This document shows positions 17,157 through 25,029 of a stretch of 64,000 bases of DNA, one piece after another (the first letter of the stretch is position 1; every line of letters begins with the position of its first letter). The position numbers and the translations under genes were made by a program. The DNA is from Paraburkholderia solitsugae (lineage in GTDB: Bacteria > Pseudomonadota > Gammaproteobacteria > Burkholderiales > Burkholderiaceae). The notes beneath the pieces were generated by a model. That model made no database searches. It had not been told where the DNA came from and was given only the letters and a program-made list of their open reading frames with translations. Where the stretch lies: positions 1 through 64,000 of the forward strand of contig NZ_WOEY01000127.1 of NCBI RefSeq assembly GCF_013177695.1, written 5' to 3'.

Positions 17157-19160
17157 ATGATTTCCCCGCTCGAAATGACGCTATTCCTGCTGCTGGCATC
17201 GGTGGCGGGCGTGGTGCTATTTCGCTTTCTGAATCTTCCACCGATGCTCGGCTATCTGACGGTCGGCATCGTGGTCGGGCCGCACGCGTTCGGTTTGATT
17301 CCAGACTCGGCCGGCGCGCAGAATCTGGCCGAATTCGGCGTCGTGTTCCTGATGTTCTCGATCGGCCTGGAGTTTTCGCTCTCCAAACTGCGTTCGATGC
17401 GCCGCCTCGTGTTCGGTCTCGGCCTGTTGCAGGTGATCGGCACCATCGCCGTGGCGGTCTCGCTCGGTTTCGTGCTGGAGCGCTGGGTGCACATCACGTG
17501 GCAGGCGAGCGTGGCGCTGGGTGGCGCGCTGGCGATGTCGTCGACGGCGATCGTCAGCAAGATGCTGGCTGAGCGGCTCGAGATCGAAACCGAACACGGC
17601 CGGAATATCTTCGGCGTGCTGCTGTTCCAGGATCTGGCGGTGGTGCCGTTGTTGATTGTCATCGCAGCGCTGGGTGGCAGTTCGAACAATCTCGTCAGCT
17701 CGCTCGGGATAGCGGCCATCAAGATCGTCGTGGCCTTGTCCCTATTGTTAATAGTGGGGCAGCGCTTCATGACGCGCTGGTTCAACGTGGTGGCGCGGCG
17801 CCGCTCGCAGGAACTGTTCATCCTCAATCTGTTGCTGGTGACGCTCGGCGCGGCGTTCATCACGGACAAGTTCGGCCTGTCGCTTGCGCTCGGCGCGTTC
17901 ATCGCCGGCATGCTGATCGCCGAAACGCCATACAGGCATCAGGTGGAAGAGGATATCAAGCCGTTTCGCGACGTGCTGCTGGGTCTCTTCTTCGTCACGA
18001 CCGGCATGCTGCTGAATCCGCGCGTGATCTGGGACCACCCATTCATCGTGCTCGGCTTCCTGGTCGGGCCGATCCTGCTGAAGGCGGTGATGGTGACCGG
18101 GCTCTCGCGCCTGTTCGGTGCGTCGCCGGGTGTCGCGATGCGCACCGGTATCGGCCTCGCGCAAGCCGGCGAGTTCGGCTTCGTGCTGCTGAATCTGATT
18201 CTCGACAAGCATCTGGTCGACGCCACCTTGTTGCAGGCGATTCTCGCGGCGATGCTGCTGTCGATGCTGGCCGCGCCGTTCCTGATCCAGAACTCGGACC
18301 GTATCGTGCTGCGCCTGTCGTCGACTGAGTGGATGATGCAATCCTTGCAGATGACACGTATCGCGACGCAGAGCCTGAAGCAAAGCGGCCATGTGATCAT
18401 TTGCGGCTATGGCCGGGCTGGGCAGAATCTGGCGCGCATGCTGGAGCATGAAGGTCTGTCGTACGTCGCTTTGGACCTGGACCCCGATCGCGTCGCCGCT
18501 GCGGCGGCGGCCGGCGAATCGGTCGTATTCGGCGATGCGGGGCGGCGCGAATCGCTGCTTGCCGCCGGTATCCATCGCGCGGCAACGATCGCGATTACCT
18601 ACGCGAACACGCCGTCGGCATTGCGCGTGCTCCACAATATTCACGAACTGGAACCCACGCTGCCGGTGATCGTTCGCACCGTCGACGACGCCGATCTGGA
18701 AAAGCTGCTGGCCGCCGGCGCGACCGAGGTGATTCCGGAAATCGTCGAAGGTAGCCTGATGCTGGCTTCGCATACGCTGGTGCTGATGGGCGTGCCGATG
18801 CGACGCGTGGTGCGGCGGGTCGAGGAAATGCGCGACGAGCGCTACGCGCTGTTGCGCGGCTATTTCCATGGCGCGGACGACGTGGAAGACGACGACGGCC
18901 ACGAACAGGTGCGGCTACAATCGGTGCCGGTCGACGAAAACTCGGACGCGGTGGGCCGAACGCTGGCGGAACTGGGCCTGTTCGATCTGGGTGTCGAAGT
19001 GACGGCGATTCGCCGGCACGGCATTCGCGGCGTCGAGCCGGACCCGTCCACCAAGCTGCGCGCGAGCGACATCGTGGTGTTGCGGGGCCTGCCCGAACAG
19101 TTGGCCGAAGCCGAAGAGCGGCTCTCGAAGCATCGCCGGGCGGGCGCCGCTGCGGTCTAG
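17157..19160 (+). CDS. CPA2-family cation:proton antiporter with TrkA domains (KefB/YbaL-like)
   Basis: A 667-residue membrane protein with about 12 membrane helices in the first 380 residues (Na/H exchanger fold; conserved QDLAVVPLL and GFIAG-like FIAGMLIAE). A cytosolic TrkA-N Rossmann domain follows (HVIICGYGRAGQNLARML) and a C-terminal TrkA-C domain to about residue 655. It probably exchanges potassium or sodium for protons, gated by nucleotide. ATG 17157 (MISPLEMTLF) is preferred; the frame continues upstream without conserved sequence. The substrate cannot be assigned from sequence. Confidence 0.88.
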   Translation: MISPLEMTLFLLLASVAGVVLFRFLNLPPMLGYLTVGIVVGPHAFGLIPDSAGAQNLAEFGVVFLMFSIGLEFSLSKLRSMRRLVFGLGLLQVIGTIAVAVSLGFVLERWVHITWQASVALGGALAMSSTAIVSKMLAERLEIETEHGRNIFGVLLFQDLAVVPLLIVIAALGGSSNNLVSSLGIAAIKIVVALSLLLIVGQRFMTRWFNVVARRRSQELFILNLLLVTLGAAFITDKFGLSLALGAFIAGMLIAETPYRHQVEEDIKPFRDVLLGLFFVTTGMLLNPRVIWDHPFIVLGFLVGPILLKAVMVTGLSRLFGASPGVAMRTGIGLAQAGEFGFVLLNLILDKHLVDATLLQAILAAMLLSMLAAPFLIQNSDRIVLRLSSTEWMMQSLQMTRIATQSLKQSGHVIICGYGRAGQNLARMLEHEGLSYVALDLDPDRVAAAAAAGESVVFGDAGRRESLLAAGIHRAATIAITYANTPSALRVLHNIHELEPTLPVIVRTVDDADLEKLLAAGATEVIPEIVEGSLMLASHTLVLMGVPMRRVVRRVEEMRDERYALLRGYFHGADDVEDDDGHEQVRLQSVPVDENSDAVGRTLAELGLFDLGVEVTAIRRHGIRGVEPDPSTKLRASDIVVLRGLPEQLAEAEERLSKHRRAGAAAV

Positions 19161-19288
19161 TGTGCAAGGTCGGCGTGGCATGATCTCGCCGGGGCGGCGT
19201 TGCCGGCCGCGCCTGAGCCCGCCGTACCTGGCCGGCCGCACCTGATTTAGCCATTCATCGGACCTGTCGAGGTCCATCCGGAGACATC

Positions 19289-19855
19289 ATGTCCAACGCG
19301 CTCGCGAGCGCGCCGCTCGATGCGGCCGACTACATCAAAAGCCACATCCGCACGGTGCCCGACTGGCCGCTGCCGGGCGTGCAGTTTCGCGACATCACGC
19401 CGCTCCTGCAGGAGCCGAAGTCGCTGCGCGTGCTGATCGATCTGTTCGTTCAGCGCTATATCGACGCGAAGCTCGCCTACGTCGCCGGGCTGGATGCGCG
19501 TGGTTTCATCATCGGGCCGATTCTGGCTTACGAGCTGAACCTCGGCTTCATTCCGATCCGCAAGCAGGGCAAGCTGCCGTACAAGCGAGTCGCGCAATCC
19601 TACGAGCTCGAATATGGCACCGCGACCGTCGAGATTCACGAGGACGCCTGCAAGCCGGGCGATCGCGTCGTGATCATCGACGATCTGATCGCCACCGGCG
19701 GCACGATGATGGCCGGCAAGATTCTGCTGGAGCGGCTTGGCGCCGTGGTGGTCGAAGGCGCGGCGATTATCGATCTGCCTGAGCTCGGCGGCTCGGCCTT
19801 GCTGCGCAAAGCGGGCCTGCCGCTCTATACGGTGACTGAATTCGGCGGCCATTGA
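19289..19855 (+). CDS. apt: Adenine phosphoribosyltransferase
   Basis: Salvages adenine to AMP using PRPP. The 188-residue protein begins with the family signature region (PDWPLPGVQFRDITPLL) and carries AGLDARGFIIGP and the PRPP loop VVIIDDLIATGGT. ATG 19289 lies 128 bases after the antiporter gene, so it may have its own promoter. A LysE-type exporter follows 45 bases downstream. Confidence 0.96.
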   Translation: MSNALASAPLDAADYIKSHIRTVPDWPLPGVQFRDITPLLQEPKSLRVLIDLFVQRYIDAKLAYVAGLDARGFIIGPILAYELNLGFIPIRKQGKLPYKRVAQSYELEYGTATVEIHEDACKPGDRVVIIDDLIATGGTMMAGKILLERLGAVVVEGAAIIDLPELGGSALLRKAGLPLYTVTEFGGH

Positions 19856-19900
19856 GCGCTGGATGCGAACTTCTTCCTGCACACAAAGAAGGTAAGAAAG

Positions 19901-20515
19901 ATGCCCAACTTCCTGTTGTTTCTCGCAACCTCGATCGCCATCACGATGGCGCCCGGCCCCGACAATCTGCAAGTGCTCGCACGCGGCATCTCGCAAGGCC
20001 GTGCGGCGGGCCTCGTCGCCGCGCTCGGCTTTGCCGCCGGCATTACCTTCCACACCACGTTGGCCGCGCTTGGCGTGGCCGCGTTGCTGCGTTCGTCGCC
20101 GGTTGCGTTTGAAGTGATCAAGCTGGCCGGCGCCGCGTATCTGGTCTGGATCGGCATCAAGGCGCTGCGCAGCCAGGGCCTCGCCACCGCGCACGAGCGC
20201 CCGCCGCAACCGTTGATGGCGGTGTTTCGTCAGAGCGTCCTCGGCAATCTGCTGAATCCGAAAGTGACGCTGTTCTTCGTCGTGTTCCTGCCGCAATTCG
20301 TGCAGCCGCACGGCACGCAAAGCGTCACGGTGCAGATGCTCGAACTCGGCGTGTTGTTCATGTTGCAGACCGTGGTGGTGTTTTCGCTGTTCGGCGTGTG
20401 CGCGGGACTGATCGGCGGCTGGCTGAAGCGCCGGCCGCGCGTGGGCGTGTGGCTCGACCGGCTCGCCGGCGCGACGTTCATTGCGATCGGGATTCGCGTC
20501 GCCTTGCGGGATTGA
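19901..20515 (+). CDS. LysE/RhtB-family exporter
   Basis: A 204-residue inner-membrane protein with about six hydrophobic helices and the LysE-family signature near the N-terminus (FLATSIAITMAPGPDNLQVL, conserved Gly-Pro-x-x-Asn region), plus LVWIGIKALRS and LLNPKVTLFFVVFLPQF. Members export amino acids or their derivatives. AAGAAGGTAAGAAAG precedes the start. It lies between apt and a Nudix gene; the substrate is unknown. Confidence 0.85.
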   Translation: MPNFLLFLATSIAITMAPGPDNLQVLARGISQGRAAGLVAALGFAAGITFHTTLAALGVAALLRSSPVAFEVIKLAGAAYLVWIGIKALRSQGLATAHERPPQPLMAVFRQSVLGNLLNPKVTLFFVVFLPQFVQPHGTQSVTVQMLELGVLFMLQTVVVFSLFGVCAGLIGGWLKRRPRVGVWLDRLAGATFIAIGIRVALRD

Positions 20516-20587
20516 CAGAGGGTCCGCTTAAGCGACTGCGCGAGCGCCGACAACCGGGTGCGCCAGAAGACCAGTTTGGAGCTTTAA

Positions 20588-21445
20588 ATGACTTTGCCTT
20601 GCATCACCGCCGCGCGCCGCTTCGACGCGGACGCGCATCTGCCGTTCTGGATCGACGCCGAGCAGGTCGGCTGGATTCGTTCGACCGATGTGCCGTTGCT
20701 CGCGCGCTGGCCCGATGTGTTTGAAATCGACGGTGTTGAACGCGGGCGCGTGACGCTCGCGTCCGTGTTCAACACCGTCGACCTGCGCAGCGCGGCGCTT
20801 GGCTCCGTGATCGGCGCACTTGCCGCCGAGGGCCGTATTCCCGGCTGGCGCAATGAGACTTACGCGATCCGCAATGCGTTCGATGCGCCGCCGCTCGCGT
20901 ACATCGAACGCGCGGCGTCGCGCTTCTTCGGCACGATGACCTACGCGGTGCATCTGAACGGCGTCGTAGAATACGCGGATGGCGCCCCGCAACTGTGGAT
21001 CGCGCGCCGCAGCGACACCAAGGCAACTGACCCGGGCATGCTCGACAATGTTGTGGCAGGCGGGATCGGCTGGGGCTTCGGCATCGAGGCGACGATCATC
21101 AAGGAGTGCTGGGAAGAAGCCGGCATTCCCGAGGAGATCGCCGCGCGCGCCACGGCCGGCCGCACCGCGCATGTGCTGCAATCGTTGCCGGAAGGCACGC
21201 AGGCCGAACAGATTTTTATCTACGACCTCGCGCTGCCGGGCGATTTCGCGCCGCGCAATCAGGACGGCGAAGTGGGCGAACACCGGCTCGCGCGCATCGA
21301 CGAAGTGGCACGCTGGATCGAAGAAGGCGGGATGACGGTGGACGCGAGTCTCGCCACGCTGGACTGTCTGCTGCGCCGCCGCTGGATCGACGCAGACGCG
21401 TGTCCGGGCATCGAGACGCTGTTCGAGCCGCCGGCGCTTGCATAA
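20588..21445 (+). CDS. Nudix hydrolase with N-terminal DUF4743-type domain
   Basis: A 285-residue protein with an N-terminal domain of about 110 residues (HLPFWIDAEQVGWIRS) as found in thiamine-pyrophosphokinase-associated Nudix proteins of plants, fungi and bacteria. The Nudix box follows (GGIGWGFGIEATIIKECWEE AGI, about residues 157-180), then a C-terminal helix. The expected activity is hydrolysis of a nucleoside-diphosphate-linked substrate, possibly thiamine-related. It begins 72 bases after the LysE gene and is followed by purU. Confidence 0.85.
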   Translation: MTLPCITAARRFDADAHLPFWIDAEQVGWIRSTDVPLLARWPDVFEIDGVERGRVTLASVFNTVDLRSAALGSVIGALAAEGRIPGWRNETYAIRNAFDAPPLAYIERAASRFFGTMTYAVHLNGVVEYADGAPQLWIARRSDTKATDPGMLDNVVAGGIGWGFGIEATIIKECWEEAGIPEEIAARATAGRTAHVLQSLPEGTQAEQIFIYDLALPGDFAPRNQDGEVGEHRLARIDEVARWIEEGGMTVDASLATLDCLLRRRWIDADACPGIETLFEPPALA

Positions 21446-21555
21446 GCGCTAGTTGGGCGCGGGTGCGGCGGACAAGCCAGGTCACGCTGGAGCACGCTGC
21501 ATCGAATAAGACACACCGAACAAACTACGCACTGAAGAAGGGAGTCACCCAGGTC

Positions 21556-22425
21556 ATGTCGACCGATCACAGCTTTATCCTCAAACTGTCGTGCGCCGAC
21601 CGGCCCGGCATCGTCCACGCGGTTTCGGGCTTTTTGTTCGAGCGTGGCAGCAATATTCTCGACTCCGCTCAGTTCGGCGACAGCCGCACCGGCGAGTTCT
21701 TCATGCGCGTGCATTTTCAGCAGGTGGGTGGCGATCCGGGTCTGGACGTGTTGCGTCAGTCGTTCGCGATGCTTGCTGAGCAGTTCGGCATGCGCTGGGA
21801 AATGCACGATGCGTCGGTGAAGCCGCGCGTCGTGATCATGGTGTCGAAGATCGGCCATTGCCTGAACGACCTGCTGTTCCGCTATCGCACCGGTCAATTG
21901 GGTATCGAGATTCCGGCGATCATCTCGAACCACAAGGAGTTCTATCAGCTCGCGGCCAGCTACGACATTCCGTTCCATCACTTCCCGCTGATGGGCGGCA
22001 CGCCCGACGCGAAGGCCGCGCAGGAAGCGCGCGTGCTCGAAGTGATCGACGAGCATCAAGCCGATCTGGTGGTGCTCGCGCGCTATATGCAGATTCTGTC
22101 GCCGCAACTGTGCGAATCCCTCGCTGGCCGCGCGATCAATATCCATCACTCGTTTCTGCCGAGCTTCAAGGGCGCGAAGCCTTATTACCAGGCGTTCGAC
22201 CGCGGCGTGAAACTGATCGGCGCAACCGCCCACTACGTGACGACGGATCTCGACGAAGGTCCGATCATCGAGCAGGGCGTGGAGCGTGTCGATCACAGCA
22301 TGACGCCGGAGCAACTGACTGCCATTGGCCGCGACGTTGAATGCGTGACACTCGCGCGTGCGGTGAAGTGGCATGTCGAGCATCGCGTCGTGTTGAACGG
22401 TAGCAAGACGGTAGTGTTTCGTTAA
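21556..22425 (+). CDS. purU: Formyltetrahydrofolate deformylase
   Basis: Hydrolyses 10-formyl-THF to formate and THF, balancing one-carbon pools. The 289-residue protein has an N-terminal ACT domain (LSCADRPGIVHAVSGF) and a C-terminal formyltransferase domain with NIHHSFLPSFKGAKPY and catalytic Asp in HYVTTDLDEGPIIEQ. Start ATG 21556 is preceded by GAAGAAGGGAG at a distance. The same frame is open further upstream over the end of the Nudix gene, but the ACT domain fixes the start. Confidence 0.95.
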   Translation: MSTDHSFILKLSCADRPGIVHAVSGFLFERGSNILDSAQFGDSRTGEFFMRVHFQQVGGDPGLDVLRQSFAMLAEQFGMRWEMHDASVKPRVVIMVSKIGHCLNDLLFRYRTGQLGIEIPAIISNHKEFYQLAASYDIPFHHFPLMGGTPDAKAAQEARVLEVIDEHQADLVVLARYMQILSPQLCESLAGRAINIHHSFLPSFKGAKPYYQAFDRGVKLIGATAHYVTTDLDEGPIIEQGVERVDHSMTPEQLTAIGRDVECVTLARAVKWHVEHRVVLNGSKTVVFR

Positions 22426-22432
22426 AAGCAGA

Positions 22433-23677
22433 TCAGGACCGCAGCGCGGTCCTGCCCGCATCCCGCTTGTCCCGTGCGTGCCGTGCGTGCCGTGCGTTGT
22501 GTGCCGAACGGCGGCGCGCATTCAGTTTCTTCAGCCAGATCAGCAGTCCCGTTGCGCTCAGCACGGCGACCGCGATCCCCATCGCGCTAATCAGAATCCG
22601 CCCGCCGAGACCGAGGATGCGTCCCGAGTGCAGCGGGAATTGCACCTGCATGAAGATGTCGCCGGCTGTGCCCTTGCCGGGGATCTGCGCGCCGAGCGGC
22701 TTGCCTGTGGCCGCGTCCCAATACATCCACGGATTGCCGAGGCCGAGATCGCCGTGATCGTTGCCGGTTGCGTAGAAGCCGACGCCGTAGGCGTGCAGGA
22801 ATTCCGCGTAGTAGACGCCGCCCGGCGGCACCTTCAGGTTCTGCGCTCTGCCGGCTTGCTCGGCTAGCTCCACGATGCGCTCGCGGCTCAGGACCTGATC
22901 GCCGGGCTCGGGCTTGCGCAGGATTTCGAGGTTGTTGATCGGATCAGGCGTGAGCGTCGAGAACAGCGACACGATTGGCCGGACGACCGGCCTTGAAAGA
23001 TTCATCGACACCGACGTCAGCGCGACGATCACCAGCAAGCCCCAGATCCACACGCCGCCCGACCGGTGCAGATCGAAGGTGAGCGCATAGCCACCACGCC
23101 CAAGGCGAAACGCAAACGACTTGCGCCATGCCTTGAAGCTCGGAAACGACAACCATAGGGCGACCACGCTATCGAACAGCCACACGATCCCGACAATGCC
23201 CATCAGCCACGTGCCGATATCGATACCGCCGGTGAACGGCAATTGCAGCGTGTAGTGCAGCTTGTAGATGAACGGAATCAGATTGATCCGCGCGAGCGAC
23301 ACGGCGCCCCATTCGCGTCGCCCCTGTACGTCGCCGGTGGCGGGGTCGACGGCGATCTGATTGAAGTCGAGCGGGTAGGGCTGCTGGGTGGAGGGGTCGG
23401 TGCGTGGCAGCACCATCATCTGCAACGTGTGGCCGGGTTCAGCGCCGAGCGGTAGATACGTCACCTGCAGGCGCGGATCGGCCGCTTCGACGCGACGTGC
23501 CAACTCGAGCGCTGACAGTGCCGGGCCGTCGGTGCGCGCTTTGAAGAACGATGGGTTCAGTGCGGCATCGAGTTCGTGATCCCACGCGATGATCGCGCCG
23601 GTCAGGCCGGCGACAAACAGAAACAGCGCAATAACGACACCGAACCAGCGGTGCAGACGGACGAACTGCCGCCTCAT
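22433..23677 (-). CDS. PepSY-associated transmembrane protein
   Basis: A 414-residue inner-membrane protein with four main membrane helices: residues 10-35 after MRRQFVRLHRWFG, around 145-170, around 195-220, and 360-385 (GRILISAMGIAVAVLSATGL). The periplasmic loops have PepSY features (PLDFNQIAVDPATGDVQGRR). Such proteins often accompany siderophore receptors and may act as ferric reductases, but no receptor is adjacent here. ATG 23677 is chosen because helix one starts at once; the longer frame to 23851 adds low-complexity residues. Its end faces purU. Confidence 0.82.
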   Translation of the reverse strand: MRRQFVRLHRWFGVVIALFLFVAGLTGAIIAWDHELDAALNPSFFKARTDGPALSALELARRVEAADPRLQVTYLPLGAEPGHTLQMMVLPRTDPSTQQPYPLDFNQIAVDPATGDVQGRREWGAVSLARINLIPFIYKLHYTLQLPFTGGIDIGTWLMGIVGIVWLFDSVVALWLSFPSFKAWRKSFAFRLGRGGYALTFDLHRSGGVWIWGLLVIVALTSVSMNLSRPVVRPIVSLFSTLTPDPINNLEILRKPEPGDQVLSRERIVELAEQAGRAQNLKVPPGGVYYAEFLHAYGVGFYATGNDHGDLGLGNPWMYWDAATGKPLGAQIPGKGTAGDIFMQVQFPLHSGRILGLGGRILISAMGIAVAVLSATGLLIWLKKLNARRRSAHNARHARHARDKRDAGRTALRS

Positions 23678-23746
23678 AAATGAGCCGGCGGAATGGTAAA
23701 CGACGGGAAACAGCGAGTCACGGTGTTGTGTTGTAAATGGGAATTG

Positions 23747-23763
23747 TTCGCATCTTATGCGAA
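23747..23763. promoter_or_regulatory. Palindrome upstream of the PepSY gene
   Basis: TTCGCATCTTATGCGAA is a perfect 7-bp inverted repeat with a 3-base centre, 69 bases upstream of the PepSY start at 23677. Size and position suit a transcription-factor operator. Because PepSY proteins are often iron-regulated, a Fur-type site is possible but unproven. Confidence 0.4.
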
Positions 23764-23837
23764 TCGAGTGGCCTCCCGCAAGCTTTTGGTAAGCGGCGGG
23801 CGCAGCGCGAATCAGGCCTCCTGAAGACGGCTGACGC

Positions 23838-23867
23838 AAAAAAAACGGCACCGAAGTGCCGCTTTTT
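23838..23867 (-). terminator. Intrinsic terminator after the AI-2E-type permease gene
   Basis: CGGCAC (23846-23851), loop CGAA, GTGCCG (23856-23861), flanked by A's on one side and T's on the other, so it could work in both directions. It lies 43 bases past the stop of the minus-strand permease gene at 23910. Confidence 0.8.
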
Positions 23868-23909
23868 GCCTGCGTCTGCTAAGCCGCGCGTCGCGGTCTG
23901 ATTGCCCGC

Positions 23910-24995
23910 TCACACCAGCCGCAGATAAATCAATTCCCGCTTGATATACGCATAGAAGATCGGCGCCGCGACCACGCCGGGGATACCGAACGCGGCTTCC
24001 ATCACGAGCATCGCGATCAGCAATTCCCAGGCGCGCGCCTCGATTTGACCGCCGACGATGCGCGCGTTCAGGAAGTACTCTAGCTTGTGAATCAGGATCA
24101 GGAATACCAACGACATGACCGCCGCCGGAAAGCTTACCGAGAGCGCCACCGCGACGATGATCGTGTTCGAGATCAGATTGCCGATCACCGGCAGCAAGCC
24201 GACGATAAACGTCACCAGCACCAGCGTTTTGGAGAGCGGCAGCGTATCGTGAAAGATCGGCAGGATCACCAGCAGGAAAATGCCGGTAAAGACCGCATTG
24301 ATCGCGGAAATCTTGACCTGAGCGAATACGATGCGGCGGAAGGCATCGGCGAAACGGGTCACGCGCGTGACGAACGCTGTGGACAAGGGCAGCCGTTGCA
24401 TATGCTTCTGCGCCCCGACCGCGATGATCGCGCCGATGATCATGCCGATCAGGATGTGCGTGAAGCCGCGCGCCGCGGTCTTGCCGCTTTGCTGCAGCAT
24501 GTTCGCGTTCCTCTGCATCAACTCGGCCGCCCTGCTCTTCATCTGCTCCGTATCGACCGGCAGATAGTTGGCGACGAATTGCGGAATCCGGCCGCGCGCC
24601 TGATCGATCAACTGCATTGCCTGGTCGAGCAGCTTCTGCACGCTCGGCACGTCGTTTTCGAAATGTCCGATGATGCCGAGCGTCAGCCCCGTCAGTGCGC
24701 CTACTATCACCACCGAGAGGATCACCACCGCGAGCCAGCGCGCGCGCTGGCTCGACATATGCCGTTCGATGCGCGGCGCGATGGTATGCACAAGTTGAAA
24801 CACCAGCAGCCCGGCCAGCAGGGCGCCAAGCAGCCTCAGTTCGATGACGGCCCACATTCCGAACAGCATCAGCACGTAACTGCCGATTTCGACCGCCGAC
24901 AGTGTCGGCAGGCTCATGTCGCTAGTCAGCCTGACCGGGCGTGGGCGTAGGTCCTGCACTTGCCCGTCGTCGCGCGCCTGATTCCGCTTGGCCAT
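23910..24995 (-). CDS. AI-2E family transporter (YdiK/PerM-like)
   Basis: A 361-residue membrane protein with about eight hydrophobic helices: two pairs in residues 30-115 and a C-terminal cluster at 215-345 ending in the family region AAFGIPGVVAAPIFYAYIK. The middle (about 120-200) is a soluble segment. Families of this type include the AI-2 exporter TqsA, permeases of unknown substrate and sodium/proton antiporters. It is followed by a clear terminator and preceded by uvrA, 34 bases upstream on the same strand. Confidence 0.85.
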   Translation of the reverse strand: MAKRNQARDDGQVQDLRPRPVRLTSDMSLPTLSAVEIGSYVLMLFGMWAVIELRLLGALLAGLLVFQLVHTIAPRIERHMSSQRARWLAVVILSVVIVGALTGLTLGIIGHFENDVPSVQKLLDQAMQLIDQARGRIPQFVANYLPVDTEQMKSRAAELMQRNANMLQQSGKTAARGFTHILIGMIIGAIIAVGAQKHMQRLPLSTAFVTRVTRFADAFRRIVFAQVKISAINAVFTGIFLLVILPIFHDTLPLSKTLVLVTFIVGLLPVIGNLISNTIIVAVALSVSFPAAVMSLVFLILIHKLEYFLNARIVGGQIEARAWELLIAMLVMEAAFGIPGVVAAPIFYAYIKRELIYLRLV

Positions 24996-25029
24996 GGCTT
25001 ATTCCGTCTCCAACCCGTGTTGTGCAGCG

